DNA of 64,000 nt, taken from contig JBPOIJ010000111.1 of NCBI GenBank assembly GCA_052034585.1, forward strand, positions 42,062-106,061. Direction: 5' to 3'. Shown here in pieces: positions 25,476 to 36,057 of the stretch; positions within the stretch are counted from its first letter, which is position 1; each line of letters starts with the position of its first letter. This DNA is from Xiheimicrobium sp052034585 (lineage in GTDB: Bacteria; Myxococcota; Myxococcia; Myxococcales; Myxococcaceae). A program made the translations under genes and the position numbers. The notes beneath the pieces are model-generated. The model was not told the origin of the DNA and made no database searches. It saw nothing but the letters and a program-made list of their open reading frames with translations.

Positions 25476-25493
25476 GCAACATCATGAAGTTGC
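25476..25493. promoter_or_regulatory. 18-bp near-perfect palindrome upstream of the DUF1501 operon
   Basis: GCAACATCATGAAGTTGC is self-complementary except for one symmetric base pair. It lies 43 bases before the start at 25433 and 5 bases after the mvaB stop. It could be an operator for the operon or a weak terminator hairpin for mvaB; no T-run follows. Confidence 0.35.
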
Positions 25494-25498
25494 TTGGC

Positions 25499-26446
25499 TC
25501 ATCCGACCTCGGCGCGGGCACGGGCGGCTTGCTTCTCTCGCTCGCCCAGCGCGGCCTGCAGGTACTTGCCCGAGAGCTTTCGACCGATCAGCTCCTGGGC
25601 GAGCTCTCCCGCCTCGACGAGCTTGTTCAGATCGATGCCGGTCTTCACCCCCATGCCGTGCAGCATGAAGACGAGATCTTCGGTCGCGAGGTTGCCCGCG
25701 GCTCCGGGTGCATAGGGGCAGCCGCCCAGCCCACCGATGCTCGAGTCGAAGGTGGTGACGCCGAGCTGCAGCCCGACGAGCGCGTTCGCGAGCGCCGTGC
25801 CGCGGGTGTCATGGAGATGGAGCGCCAGCTGCTTCAACGGCACGATCTTGGACACCTGCTCGACGAGCTCGGCGGTCTGGTTCGGAGTCCCGATGCCGAT
25901 CGTGTCGCCCAGCGAGAGCTCGTAGAACCCGATGTCGGCGATCTGCTTCACCACCTCGACGACGCGGCTCACCGGGGTCAGGCCCTCGTACGGACAGCCC
26001 CACACCGTCGACAGGTAGCAGCGCACCTTCAGCGCGCTCGCCAGCGCGTCCTTCGCGACCTCTCGCGCCGCCGCGATCGCCTCGGCCACCGTCTTGTTGA
26101 TGTTCTTCTTCGAGTGCGCCTCGGTCACCGAGAGGAAGACGTTCGCCTCGCCGAGCCCCACCGCCTTCGCGCGCTCGAGGCCCTTCACGTTCGGCACCAG
26201 CGCGGAGAACGCGACCCCCGGCGGCGCCTTCACCAGCCCGAAGAGCTTGTCGGCGTCGGCGAGCTGAGGAATCCACCGGGGCGAGACGAAGGAGGACACC
26301 TCGATGCGGGTCTCTCCCGACGCGGCGAGCGCCTCGATCAGCCGCGCCTTGTCGGGTGTGGAGAGGATCCGCAGCTCGTTCTGCAGCCCGTCCCGAGGCC
26401 CCACCTCGTGAATCTCGACGCGAGCTGGCAGCGACGGGAGGCTCAT
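25499..26446 (-). CDS. mvaB: Hydroxymethylglutaryl-CoA lyase
   Basis: 315 residues. Cleaves HMG-CoA to acetoacetate and acetyl-CoA, the last step of leucine breakdown. The catalytic start EVGPRDGLQNE, the metal motif LHLHDTRGTALAN and the Cys loop GLGGCPYAPGAAGNLATED are all present. The ATG overlaps the stop of the B12 subunit gene by 4 bases. No methylcrotonyl-CoA carboxylase or isovaleryl-CoA dehydrogenase gene is in the window. Co-transcription with the mutase suggests branched-chain acyl-CoA metabolism. Confidence 0.92.
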   Translation of the reverse strand: MSLPSLPARVEIHEVGPRDGLQNELRILSTPDKARLIEALAASGETRIEVSSFVSPRWIPQLADADKLFGLVKAPPGVAFSALVPNVKGLERAKAVGLGEANVFLSVTEAHSKKNINKTVAEAIAAAREVAKDALASALKVRCYLSTVWGCPYEGLTPVSRVVEVVKQIADIGFYELSLGDTIGIGTPNQTAELVEQVSKIVPLKQLALHLHDTRGTALANALVGLQLGVTTFDSSIGGLGGCPYAPGAAGNLATEDLVFMLHGMGVKTGIDLNKLVEAGELAQELIGRKLSGKYLQAALGEREKQAARARAEVG

Positions 26447-26847
26447 GCGCGCGCGGGGATGTACTCCTGGATCCACTTCACGATGTCTTGCGTGTTCGAG
26501 CCCGGCGTGAAGATCGCCGAGACGCCCTGGGCCTTCAGCTTCGGAATGTCGTCGTCGGGAATGATGCCGCCACCGAAGACCTTGATGTCGTCGGCCTGCT
26601 GGCCCTTGAGCAGCTCGATCACCGCGGGGAAGAGCGTCATGTGCGCGCCCGACATGATCGACATGCCGATCGCGTCGACGTCTTCCTGCACGGCGGCGCT
26701 CACGATCATCTCGGGCGTCTGATGAAGGCCCGTGTAGATGACCTCCATGCCGGCGTCGCGCAGCGCGCGGGCGATGATCTTCGCGCCTCGGTCGTGTCCA
26801 TCGAGGCCAGGCTTTGCCACCAGGATCCGGAGTTTTCGATCAGCCAC
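26443..26847 (-). CDS. B12-binding small subunit of a split acyl-CoA mutase
   Basis: 134 residues. Complete cobalamin-binding domain with the base-off motif DGHDRG (His is the lower ligand), then SIMSGAH and FGGGIIPDDD. YTGLHQTPEMIV is the form seen in isobutyryl- and 2-hydroxyisobutyryl-CoA mutase small subunits and in archaeal split mutases; classical MutB has a 'plFQTP' form. It partners the catalytic subunit at 28725-30515. The 3' end overlaps mvaB by 4 bases and the 5' end overlaps the methyltransferase by 8 bases. Confidence 0.9.
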   Translation of the reverse strand: MADRKLRILVAKPGLDGHDRGAKIIARALRDAGMEVIYTGLHQTPEMIVSAAVQEDVDAIGMSIMSGAHMTLFPAVIELLKGQQADDIKVFGGGIIPDDDIPKLKAQGVSAIFTPGSNTQDIVKWIQEYIPARA

Positions 26848-27583
26848 GTTTCTGCGCTCCCACGATCAGTTCCACCGACGCGTCCGTGAAGGGGCTCGCG
26901 TCCACCCCGCCATGCACCCACCGCACCTCGAGGCCCGCTGCATCGAGCAAGGCCTCCCACTCGGAGAGGGCATAGTAACGAATGAAAAATGATGCAGCCA
27001 TGAAGCGCCCATCGGGCAGGCGAAGCGTGCGAGTGAGCGCGTCACGGCGCGCCAGGGGATCGTAGGAGACCCGCTCCTCCAGGTGGGAGCCGTCGGGCAA
27101 GTCGCCGTCGTAGCTCGCGGTCGGCTGCCACTCGGCCGACTGGGGCGCGGTGCCCTGGATGATGAGGAGGCCCCCGCGACGCAGGGTGCGCGTCACCTCG
27201 CCGAGCGCGATCGGAACGGCCGCGTCCTCGAAGGTGCCCAGGGTGTTGTACCAGCAGTAGGCCGCGCCGAAGGCCTCGGCCCGAAATGGCAGGGTGAAGA
27301 AGTCTCCTCGGGTGACCGGCGCCGTCCGCTGGGCCTCGGAGAGTGACAGCGCGTCGAAGTCGACGCCGATGAGCCGGCGGGGGAAGGAGGGGTCGAGCCC
27401 GCGGAGGTGCCGTCCGTGTCCGCAGCCGAGATCGAGGACGAGGCCCTGCGTGCCCGCCTCCCGAAGCCGTTCGCCGAGGTACCGCGACTCGGCCTCAGTC
27501 ACCGAGGCGGGCTGGAACGGCCGCGTCGAGCGCAGGTACAGCTCTCCGAAGAAGCCCTTGGGCCCTTCAGTCGAGATCGTCAT
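26840..27583 (-). CDS. Class I SAM-dependent methyltransferase
   Basis: 247 residues. SAM-binding motif I is VLDLGCGHGRHL, followed by an acidic end of strand 2 (IGVDFDALSL). RGDFFTLPF and FGAAYCWYNTLGTF fit motifs II and III. The substrate is unknown; a small-molecule or quinone-type methyltransferase fits the size. It overlaps both neighbours (8 and 17 bases), so it is firmly embedded in the mutase operon. That placement could mean a housekeeping link to the cofactor or acyl chemistry, but nothing in the sequence proves it. Confidence 0.82.
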   Translation of the reverse strand: MTISTEGPKGFFGELYLRSTRPFQPASVTEAESRYLGERLREAGTQGLVLDLGCGHGRHLRGLDPSFPRRLIGVDFDALSLSEAQRTAPVTRGDFFTLPFRAEAFGAAYCWYNTLGTFEDAAVPIALGEVTRTLRRGGLLIIQGTAPQSAEWQPTASYDGDLPDGSHLEERVSYDPLARRDALTRTLRLPDGRFMAASFFIRYYALSEWEALLDAAGLEVRWVHGGVDASPFTDASVELIVGAQKRG

Positions 27584-28679
27584 CGTCGTCGGCCGCGGTG
27601 TGCGCCTTGGAGGCGTCGATCCTGAGCAGCCCCTCGCCGTTCCACTCGAGCCGCACGCCAGGCGGGAGCGCCAGGTACTTGATGATCTCGGGCGCGCGCT
27701 TGGCGACCGCTGCCAGCGTCACGGTGCCTTCGCGCTCGGTCGAGCCCTGCTGGCTGAAGCGCCAGCCGGAGTCCTTCGAGGCGATGGGCTCCTCGCGAAC
27801 CGCGCTGATCGAGACGAGGGCCTCGATGGTTCCCCGCACCCTCGCGGTGGCGGTGTGAAACGGCGCATCGCCGGTGAGATCCTGCTCCTCGAGGACCATG
27901 CGCTGCTCGAGGGCCCGAGTGAGCACCTCGGTGAGCGGCTGCGGCGGCGCGTTCGAGTCCTCGTCGACGGTGCGCACCTCGAGCACTCCGACGCCAGGGA
28001 AGATCTCCGGCGGGAGCAGCTTCTGGATCAGCGGGGAGTGCCACCCACGGAACGGCCCTCCGGGCGTGCCTTCGGCGGCGAAGAAGGTGAGCCGATCGAA
28101 GCCGTAGGCCATCGACTGGCCGTGTCCGACGCGCTGACCGTGCTCCATCGCCCAGTCGGCGAGGTGGCCGCACATGAGCGCCGCGTCTTCGAGCAGCTCA
28201 CGCCCGTGGAACTCGAAGCTGATCTCGCGCTGGTCGAGCTTGGAGAGGCCGACCGTCTCGGCGCGAAAGCCGTGCTCGCCCATCTCGGTGAAGCCGACCG
28301 AGAAGAGATCCTCCGCGAGGGGATCTTCGGGCAGCGCTTCGGAGGCCTGGGCGAGGGGAAACGGCCAGAGCCGGAGCACGTCGAAGCCGTACCCCGACAG
28401 CCCAGCGGTGGCCTCGAGGAGCACCCGGCGCGTCTCGGCGAAGAAGTCTGCCGCGCCGCCTTTGACCGCCTTGGAGAACGCCAGGAGAAAGCCGCGCTTG
28501 GGGGTGAAGCGCGCGAAGGTCTGCACGTGGGGCCCGAAGAGCTCGTCGGTGCGCGCGGGGACGATCAGCTGCGTCAGCTCGGCGAGCGCGACGCGAATCG
28601 ACGGATCAGGCGGCGTGAAGGCGTCGTGAGGTGCGCCGCCGTCGGTGTAGATCACGTAGCTGCAACGAAGCGTGGGCAC
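27567..28679 (-). CDS. Conserved hypothetical protein in the mutase operon
   Basis: 370 residues, GTG start. No family is recognised with confidence. LVPARTDELFGPHVQTFARF opens a domain of alternating helices and strands. ETVGLSKLDQREISFEFHGREL with MCGHLADWAMEHGQRV looks like an alpha/beta region similar in style to DUF4261-type proteins. It ends in an acidic run (DDDDDLD). No signal peptide or membrane segment is present. It overlaps the methyltransferase start by 17 bases and follows the mutase large subunit by 45 bases. Confidence 0.6.
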   Translation of the reverse strand: MPTLRCSYVIYTDGGAPHDAFTPPDPSIRVALAELTQLIVPARTDELFGPHVQTFARFTPKRGFLLAFSKAVKGGAADFFAETRRVLLEATAGLSGYGFDVLRLWPFPLAQASEALPEDPLAEDLFSVGFTEMGEHGFRAETVGLSKLDQREISFEFHGRELLEDAALMCGHLADWAMEHGQRVGHGQSMAYGFDRLTFFAAEGTPGGPFRGWHSPLIQKLLPPEIFPGVGVLEVRTVDEDSNAPPQPLTEVLTRALEQRMVLEEQDLTGDAPFHTATARVRGTIEALVSISAVREEPIASKDSGWRFSQQGSTEREGTVTLAAVAKRAPEIIKYLALPPGVRLEWNGEGLLRIDASKAHTAADDDDDLD

Positions 28680-28724
28680 GGCGCGATCGACCTTACTCCG
28701 CCCGCCAGTGAAGGCGAGTGATCG

Positions 28725-30515
<1,791 letters not shown>

Positions 30516-30569
30516 GGGCGGTGCAGATAGCATCGCGACCTCCGCCCGGCCACTGGAGCGCCGAGCCCG

Positions 30570-31751
30570 TCAGCGGGCGCCCCAGGCCTCGAGTCGAGCC
30601 GCGCCAGCCTCGAGCACCGCGTCGGTCTTGCAGAACGCGAACCGGGCGAAGCCGTGCATGGCGCTCGCGTGCTCGGGCGAGAAGAAGACGGACGGCGGAA
30701 TGGCGGCGACGCCAGCGTCATGAATGAGGCGACGGCAGAAGGCGACGTCGTCCTCCCCTGCCCTGCGGTGCCGATCGGTGCGCGCGAGGATGAAGTAGCT
30801 GCCGTGGGGAACGACCGGCTCGAAGCCAGCGCGACGGAGGCCTCCGCTCAACCGATCGCGCTTCTTGCGGTAGTCGTTCACGAACTCGACGAAGTACGAG
30901 TCGGGCAGGCGCAGCGCGGCGGCGATCGCGATCTGGAACGGGTGAGACACCGCGAAGGTGACCCACTGATGGGCCTTCTGGGTCGCGCGCACCAGCGCCT
31001 CGGGGCCCATCGCCCAGCCGATCTTCCAGCCGGTGAACGAGAACGACTTGCCACCGCTCGACAGGGTGAGGGTGTGCTCGGGGCGCAGCGTCGCGGGGCG
31101 GAGGTGCTGGCCCGGCCCGAACACCAGGTGCTCGTAGACCTCGTCGCTCAGCAGCACCGCGCCGTGCTTCTCGACCAGCCGATGCACGAGGCCGAGCTCC
31201 TCGCGGGTGAAGAGCTTCCCCGTGGGGTTGTGCGGCGTATTGACGATGCAGAGCTTCGTCTTGTCAGAGAAGGCGCCAATGAGCTCCTGCTCGTCGAACC
31301 ACCACGCGCCGGTCGGGTCGGTCGGAGGTCGCAGGGGCACGAAGCGCGGTACGCCGCCCGCCATCTGCACGCTGGCGAGGTAGGAGTCGTAGTACGGCTC
31401 GAAGAGCACCACCTCGTCGCCCGGGTTCACCAGCCCCATCACGGCGTCGAAGATGCCCTCGGTCGCTCCGGCGGTGACCGAGACTTCCTTCTCGGGATCG
31501 AGGGTCTGGCCGTAGAACCGCTTCGCGTGGTCGGCGACGGCCGCACGGAGAATCGGGCTGCCGGTGCTGATCGCGTACTGGTTGAGGCCCCCGTGGATCG
31601 CCTCGATCGCGGCCTGCTTGATCTGCGGCGGCCCATCGAAGTCGGGAAACCCCTGCCCCAGGTTGACGGCCTTCAGCTGCACCGCGAGCCGAGACATCTC
31701 GCTGAAGATGGTGGTGCCGAAGGACGCGACCCGCTGGCTCTCGACGCTCAT
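30570..31751 (-). CDS. Class I/II PLP-dependent aminotransferase
   Basis: 393 residues. Fold type I: NLGQGFPDFDGPP at the start, SVTAGATEGIFDAV, VNTPHNPTGKLF and SSGGKSFSFTGWKIGW with the PLP lysine, then the C-terminal FARFAFCK with the carboxylate-binding Arg. The sequence is closest in style to the kynurenine/methionine aminotransferase group (YbdL-like). The amino-donor cannot be read from sequence. It lies 54 bases upstream of the mutase gene on the same strand. Confidence 0.88.
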   Translation of the reverse strand: MSVESQRVASFGTTIFSEMSRLAVQLKAVNLGQGFPDFDGPPQIKQAAIEAIHGGLNQYAISTGSPILRAAVADHAKRFYGQTLDPEKEVSVTAGATEGIFDAVMGLVNPGDEVVLFEPYYDSYLASVQMAGGVPRFVPLRPPTDPTGAWWFDEQELIGAFSDKTKLCIVNTPHNPTGKLFTREELGLVHRLVEKHGAVLLSDEVYEHLVFGPGQHLRPATLRPEHTLTLSSGGKSFSFTGWKIGWAMGPEALVRATQKAHQWVTFAVSHPFQIAIAAALRLPDSYFVEFVNDYRKKRDRLSGGLRRAGFEPVVPHGSYFILARTDRHRRAGEDDVAFCRRLIHDAGVAAIPPSVFFSPEHASAMHGFARFAFCKTDAVLEAGAARLEAWGAR

Positions 31752-31798
31752 TCGCGGGTTGTCGTTGGTTTGGGCGCGGCGTTCAAGCCGCTCGGGAG

Positions 31799-32398
31799 TC
31801 AGCCCGCCCAGGTGAGCCACAGCAGCACGAGCCCGACGAGCACCAGCACGAGGCCGGCGCCGATGGCGAAGAGCCCAAGGGACCGCCGTCGGTCCGCCGC
31901 CCGGAGCGCCTCTCGACGCGCGGCTTCGTCGAGCGCCTGATCGCGGCGCACCACGGAGGCCGACCGGGTGATGGGGTTGTCGACGAGTGGTGGGGCCTGA
32001 TCGTCACTCACGCCCAACACGTCTCGCACGTGCTGGATGAAGCGGTCGGCCCCTCGGTACTGCTTGAGCGCCCGGCCGATGCGATCGAGGCGGTCATCGA
32101 GCGGCCGCTCGTCGAAGGTGAGGCCCTCGGACGGCCGGGGGCGCTTCGCTCCGAGGTCGGTCGATTCGCCGGTGCGCAGCTTCCCCTCGGCCCACACCAC
32201 GACGTCATCGAAGAGCGCGAGCTCCTGGCGGGTGACCCGGCCGCTCGCGTCGACCTCGCTCAGCAGCTCGGCGCCCTTGAGCCCGCGGTGCCAGATGGTG
32301 CGAATGCCCGCCAGATCCGGCGGAGACTCGACGGCGCGGATCCGGAACATCGACTCCACCGCCGAGATCCGATCGTCATCGGTGCGAATCGTCGACAC
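31799..32398 (-). CDS. Tail-anchored membrane protein of unknown function
   Basis: 199 residues, GTG start. The cytoplasmic part has IRTIWHRGLKGAELLSEVD and RQELALFDDVVVWAEGKLRTG, a beta/helix region I do not recognise; it reads like a small sensor or regulator domain. The last 20 residues (LGLFAIGAGLVLVLVGLVLL) form one membrane helix after a run of Arg, the layout of a tail anchor. It is divergent from the PHP lipoprotein across 97 bases. Confidence 0.65.
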   Translation of the reverse strand: MSTIRTDDDRISAVESMFRIRAVESPPDLAGIRTIWHRGLKGAELLSEVDASGRVTRQELALFDDVVVWAEGKLRTGESTDLGAKRPRPSEGLTFDERPLDDRLDRIGRALKQYRGADRFIQHVRDVLGVSDDQAPPLVDNPITRSASVVRRDQALDEAARREALRAADRRRSLGLFAIGAGLVLVLVGLVLLWLTWAG

Positions 32399-32482
32399 CC
32401 GCGAGAGTGTAGCCGCCTCGCTCGGAAACCCAATCGGGAGAGTGGGAATCGGGCCCGCCAGCGAGAACTCGGCACGCGGTGC

Positions 32483-32488
32483 TACGGT
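32483..32488 (+). promoter_or_regulatory. Extended -10 element for the PHP lipoprotein gene
   Basis: TGC-TACGGT reads as an extended -10 with its TG one base upstream. The GTG start at 32496 lies 7 bases downstream, so the transcript would be leaderless. No -35 is evident. Two direct AATCGGG repeats sit upstream (32432-32438 and 32447-32453). Confidence 0.35.
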
Positions 32489-32495
32489 GCGCGCC

Positions 32496-35400
32496 GTGAA
32501 GAACTTCGCCCTCCTCGCCGCCCTCCTCGTCCTCGGCTGCCCTCCTCCCAAGCCACCGCCGCCGCCGCCCACGCCCACGCGCTGCGAGGTGAAGCTCGAC
32601 GACCTGGGCCACTTCTCGAAGCTCGGCAACGGCGCGACCGCGAAGCTCGTGGAGTCGACCTCGGACCTGATCGGCGGAGGCTTCGCCCAGGGCCGGGTGG
32701 GTGACGTTCTCCTCTCGAACGACAAGATCAAGGTCGTCATCCAACAGCCCACCCGGGTGATCGCACCCAACCCGTACGGCGGCACCATCATCGACGCCGA
32801 TCTCGTGAGGCCGGCCGGCCAGCCCGGTCGCGACGCCTTCGGGAAGATCGCACCGCTCTACGCCTTCGGCCGCACGCCCGCGGTGTCGGCGGTCGAGATC
32901 CTCGCTGACGGCTCCCAAGGGGGGTACGCGGTCGTCGCCGCCACCGGCAAGGACGCCGTCAACGACTACATCAACGTGAAGAACGTGCTCTCGGACTTTC
33001 TGGGAGAAGTGACGCTCCGCACCGATCCGAACGAAGCGCTGCCGTTGCTGATCACCACCTACTACGTGCTCTCGCCTGGCGAGACGCGGGTGCGCATGCT
33101 GACCGCGTTCTGCAACCAGGGCAGCAAGCCGATCACCACCATGACCGGCGATCTCATCGATTCGGGCGGAGAGACCGAGCTCTTCAACCCGCAGAGCTGC
33201 ACGGGGGGCGTCGGCGTCGACGGCTGCCTCGTCGATCCCTCTCCCTGGTTCGGCTACCAGGCCAAGGGCGTCGCCTACGGCTACCGCTCGTACTCCTTCA
33301 AGGATCGCAAGCTGCCGACGGTGAACGCGATGCTCACCGTCGTCGGCGTCGTGGGCGTGATGGCCGACGGCAAGGATCGCGACGGCCTGCTCTCGTGGAC
33401 CTCGACGACCCGCGAACCCGTCGGCGCTTTCGGCATTCTCCCCGTCGAGCCGCGGCTCTTCCTCCGCGACTTCTTCGTCGAGCAGGATCTCGCGCGCGTG
33501 CAAGCGACGATGATCGCCCTCGACGGCACCTCGCGTTCGCGGCTCGACGTGACGGTGGTGGATGCGGCGGGCCAACCGGTTCCGGAAGGGCGAATCGCCG
33601 TCGTCTCCGCCGAGACGAGCAAGCCGGTCGCCATCGCCGTCGCCGATGCGCAAGGGAAAGCGCGCTTCGACGTTCCGGTGGGAAATTACCGGGTGTCGAC
33701 CGGCGCCCTCGGCACCGCGCTCGAGAACCCGACCGACGTCTCCGCGCCGAGCACGGGCGAAGCCCAGGTGACCGTTCGTCAGGGAGCCAGCCGGCGCCTC
33801 ACCGTCGTCGCGAGAGATCCCTTCATGCAGCCGCTGCCCGCGCGGGTGGTGGTGAAGTGCCAGTCGGGCATCTGCGCGAACGAGCTGGTGAAGTACCGCC
33901 CCTTCCAAGCCGTGGAGGCCACCCCGAGCACCGTCCAGGCGATCGAGTTCGTTCCTGCCTCGGGGACGACGAGCGTCTCGCTGCCGCCAGGCGTGTACGA
34001 GGTGTTCGTCACCCACGGCCCGGAGTTCTCGGCCTGGCCCGACACCTTCCCCACCCGAGGGGAGACCATCGATCTGATGACCCAGGACGCGACGGTGACG
34101 GCCACGCTCGCGCAGGTCGTCGACTCGACGGGGTGGATCAGCGCCGATCTCCACGTGCACGCGGTCGGGAGCCCCGACAGCTCGGTGCCCAACGCCCTGC
34201 GGGTCGCCAGCTTCGCCGCCGAGGGCGTCGACGTGATGGTCTCGACCGATCACGACTTCGTCACCGACTTCGCGCCGATCGTTCGTGACCTCGGCCTCGC
34301 GAGCCAGATGGCGTCGCTGATCGGCGTCGAGGTCACCCCCTTCGACTACGGGCACCAGCAGGCGTTCCCGGTGAAGGTGGGCGACGGACCGGCAGGTGCG
34401 CCCTTCGACTGGGCTGGTGGTGACGGGCCCTCGCTGAGGCTCGATCAGCTCTTCGGTGGGCTCCGACAGCGCGATCCCGACGTGGTGGTGCAGATGAACC
34501 ACCCGCGCGGCGGCCAGGGCTCGTCGCTCACCCAGCTCAAGGTGGACACCGCGCGCGGAACGTCGGCCGCCGATCCCTCGACCTATCGAATGGCGCCGCA
34601 CCCCGAGGCCACCGCGACCGACACCAAGCTCTTCTCGCTCGACTTCGACGCGATTGAGTTGATGAACGGCACCTCGGTGAACCTCGCGGTCGCCAACGAC
34701 TGGATGACGTTCCTCTCGCGCGGCTGGGTGAAGACCGGCACCGCGGTCTCGGACACGCACGATCGCCACTCGACGAGCGGAGGCTATGGGCGCACCTGGC
34801 TGAGGCTCGGCGCGTCGGCGACGCCGGCAGGGTTCTCCGACCCCAAGTTCATCGAAGCGATGAAGGCGCGGCGCGCGGTGGGCGGATCGGGGCCGTTCCT
34901 CACCATGACGGCCAAGCGCGCCGACGGCATGGGCTCGACCGCGGCGGTGGGAGACACCCTCTCGGTCCCAGCCGGCACCCAGCTCGTCCTCACCGTCGAG
35001 GTCCAAGCCCCCGAGTGGATGCAGTTCGACTCCGTCGAGCTCTATTCGCACGCGACCGGCCGCGAGTCGGTCAACGGCGTCTCGAACGCTGACTGGCCCG
35101 AGGGGCGCATCTTGCAGAAGAAGGCGTACCCGATCGGCACGCTCCCCGTCGAAGCGGTGCCCGGCCTCAACGGCTTCACCGCGCGACGGGTGCACACGAC
35201 CGACACCTTCACGGTGACCGCCGCCGCCGACACCTGGTTCGTGGCCATGCTGCGCTCGAGCAGCGCCGCTCGTCCCTTGGCGCCGATGGCCTGGTCGGGA
35301 GTGAAGTGCACCAACGGGGTGTGCGCCGCGAAGGACGATCGGGCTCAGGCGTTCACCAACCCCATCTTGATCGATGCAGACGGCTCGGGCGCGTACGATC

Positions 35401-35534
35401 ACTTCCCCTTGCAGCCGGGCCAGCCGCTCACCCGGGCGCCGACGCCGGCGCCGAAGTCACCTCGTGAACCGACGGCGGCCGAGTTCGACGCGATGCTGCG
35501 CACGGTGCTCACCCACGATCATTCTGGTGAGTGA
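32496..35534 (+). CDS. Large lipoprotein with PHP-type metallohydrolase domain
   Basis: 1012 residues, GTG start. Lipobox LVLGC (Cys15), then a poly-Pro spacer. The N-terminal half contains beta-sandwich regions with carboxypeptidase-regulatory style repeats (VVDAAGQPVPEGRIAVV, YRVSTGALG). From about base 34130 a PHP domain appears: ISADLHVHAVGS, MVSTDHDFVTD, IGVEVTPFDYGHQ, QMNHPRGGQG and AVSDTHDRHS. These supply the usual metal-binding His and Asp residues. It resembles CehA/McbA-type secreted phosphoesterases or esterases. It probably sits on the outer membrane and cleaves an ester or phosphoester. The substrate is unknown. Confidence 0.82.
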   Translation: MKNFALLAALLVLGCPPPKPPPPPPTPTRCEVKLDDLGHFSKLGNGATAKLVESTSDLIGGGFAQGRVGDVLLSNDKIKVVIQQPTRVIAPNPYGGTIIDADLVRPAGQPGRDAFGKIAPLYAFGRTPAVSAVEILADGSQGGYAVVAATGKDAVNDYINVKNVLSDFLGEVTLRTDPNEALPLLITTYYVLSPGETRVRMLTAFCNQGSKPITTMTGDLIDSGGETELFNPQSCTGGVGVDGCLVDPSPWFGYQAKGVAYGYRSYSFKDRKLPTVNAMLTVVGVVGVMADGKDRDGLLSWTSTTREPVGAFGILPVEPRLFLRDFFVEQDLARVQATMIALDGTSRSRLDVTVVDAAGQPVPEGRIAVVSAETSKPVAIAVADAQGKARFDVPVGNYRVSTGALGTALENPTDVSAPSTGEAQVTVRQGASRRLTVVARDPFMQPLPARVVVKCQSGICANELVKYRPFQAVEATPSTVQAIEFVPASGTTSVSLPPGVYEVFVTHGPEFSAWPDTFPTRGETIDLMTQDATVTATLAQVVDSTGWISADLHVHAVGSPDSSVPNALRVASFAAEGVDVMVSTDHDFVTDFAPIVRDLGLASQMASLIGVEVTPFDYGHQQAFPVKVGDGPAGAPFDWAGGDGPSLRLDQLFGGLRQRDPDVVVQMNHPRGGQGSSLTQLKVDTARGTSAADPSTYRMAPHPEATATDTKLFSLDFDAIELMNGTSVNLAVANDWMTFLSRGWVKTGTAVSDTHDRHSTSGGYGRTWLRLGASATPAGFSDPKFIEAMKARRAVGGSGPFLTMTAKRADGMGSTAAVGDTLSVPAGTQLVLTVEVQAPEWMQFDSVELYSHATGRESVNGVSNADWPEGRILQKKAYPIGTLPVEAVPGLNGFTARRVHTTDTFTVTAAADTWFVAMLRSSSAARPLAPMAWSGVKCTNGVCAAKDDRAQAFTNPILIDADGSGAYDHFPLQPGQPLTRAPTPAPKSPREPTAAEFDAMLRTVLTHDHSGE

Positions 35535-36054
35535 CTGGTTGAGCGAGCTCGAGGCGGCGATCGACGAGCTGAGGCTCGATCGAATCGAGACCCTCGCGAC
35601 CCACCCGCCGGCCTGGGAGACGCTCGATCGTCGGCGCGCGCGCGCTGCGATGAAGGCGCTCGCGATGCTGGCCGGGCGCGACCCCGAGACCGAGCTCGAG
35701 AAGCTGGGCTGGCTGCTCTCGGCGGTGCTGATGAAGCCGGTCCTCCAGGCGCCTCGAAGGCGGGCCAAGGCGCTGGCGCCGATCGCCCTCATCGGGCTCG
35801 CGGTGATCCTCGGGCTGCTCGTCGGGCGCATGCTGGCCGCGGGCGTGGCGGCCGTCGGGCTGGTGATCTGGGCGGTTCGGGCGGGCGGCGCGGTGCGTGA
35901 ACGGCACGGCGCCTGGCTGCGGCTGGGCGACTCGATCTTCGATCTGCGAACGGTTCGGGTGGAGCGCCTCGGTGATGCCTGGGTGCGGCTCGAAGGTCGC
36001 CGGGTGCCGTTGGAGGCCGTGCGCGAGCTGGCGCCCGAGGTGCTGGGGCCGTGA
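35527..36054 (+). CDS. Small membrane protein coupled to the PHP lipoprotein
   Basis: 175 residues. The GTG overlaps the lipoprotein stop by 8 bases, so translation is coupled. An N-terminal acidic helix (SDWLSELEAAIDELRLDRIE) is followed by a basic patch and two hydrophobic stretches (LAPIALIGLAVILGLLVG and AAGVAAVGLVIWAV). A C-terminal soluble piece ends the protein. The family is not recognised. It may help anchor or regulate its partner. Confidence 0.65.
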   Translation: MSDWLSELEAAIDELRLDRIETLATHPPAWETLDRRRARAAMKALAMLAGRDPETELEKLGWLLSAVLMKPVLQAPRRRAKALAPIALIGLAVILGLLVGRMLAAGVAAVGLVIWAVRAGGAVRERHGAWLRLGDSIFDLRTVRVERLGDAWVRLEGRRVPLEAVRELAPEVLGP

Positions 36055-36057
36055 GGT

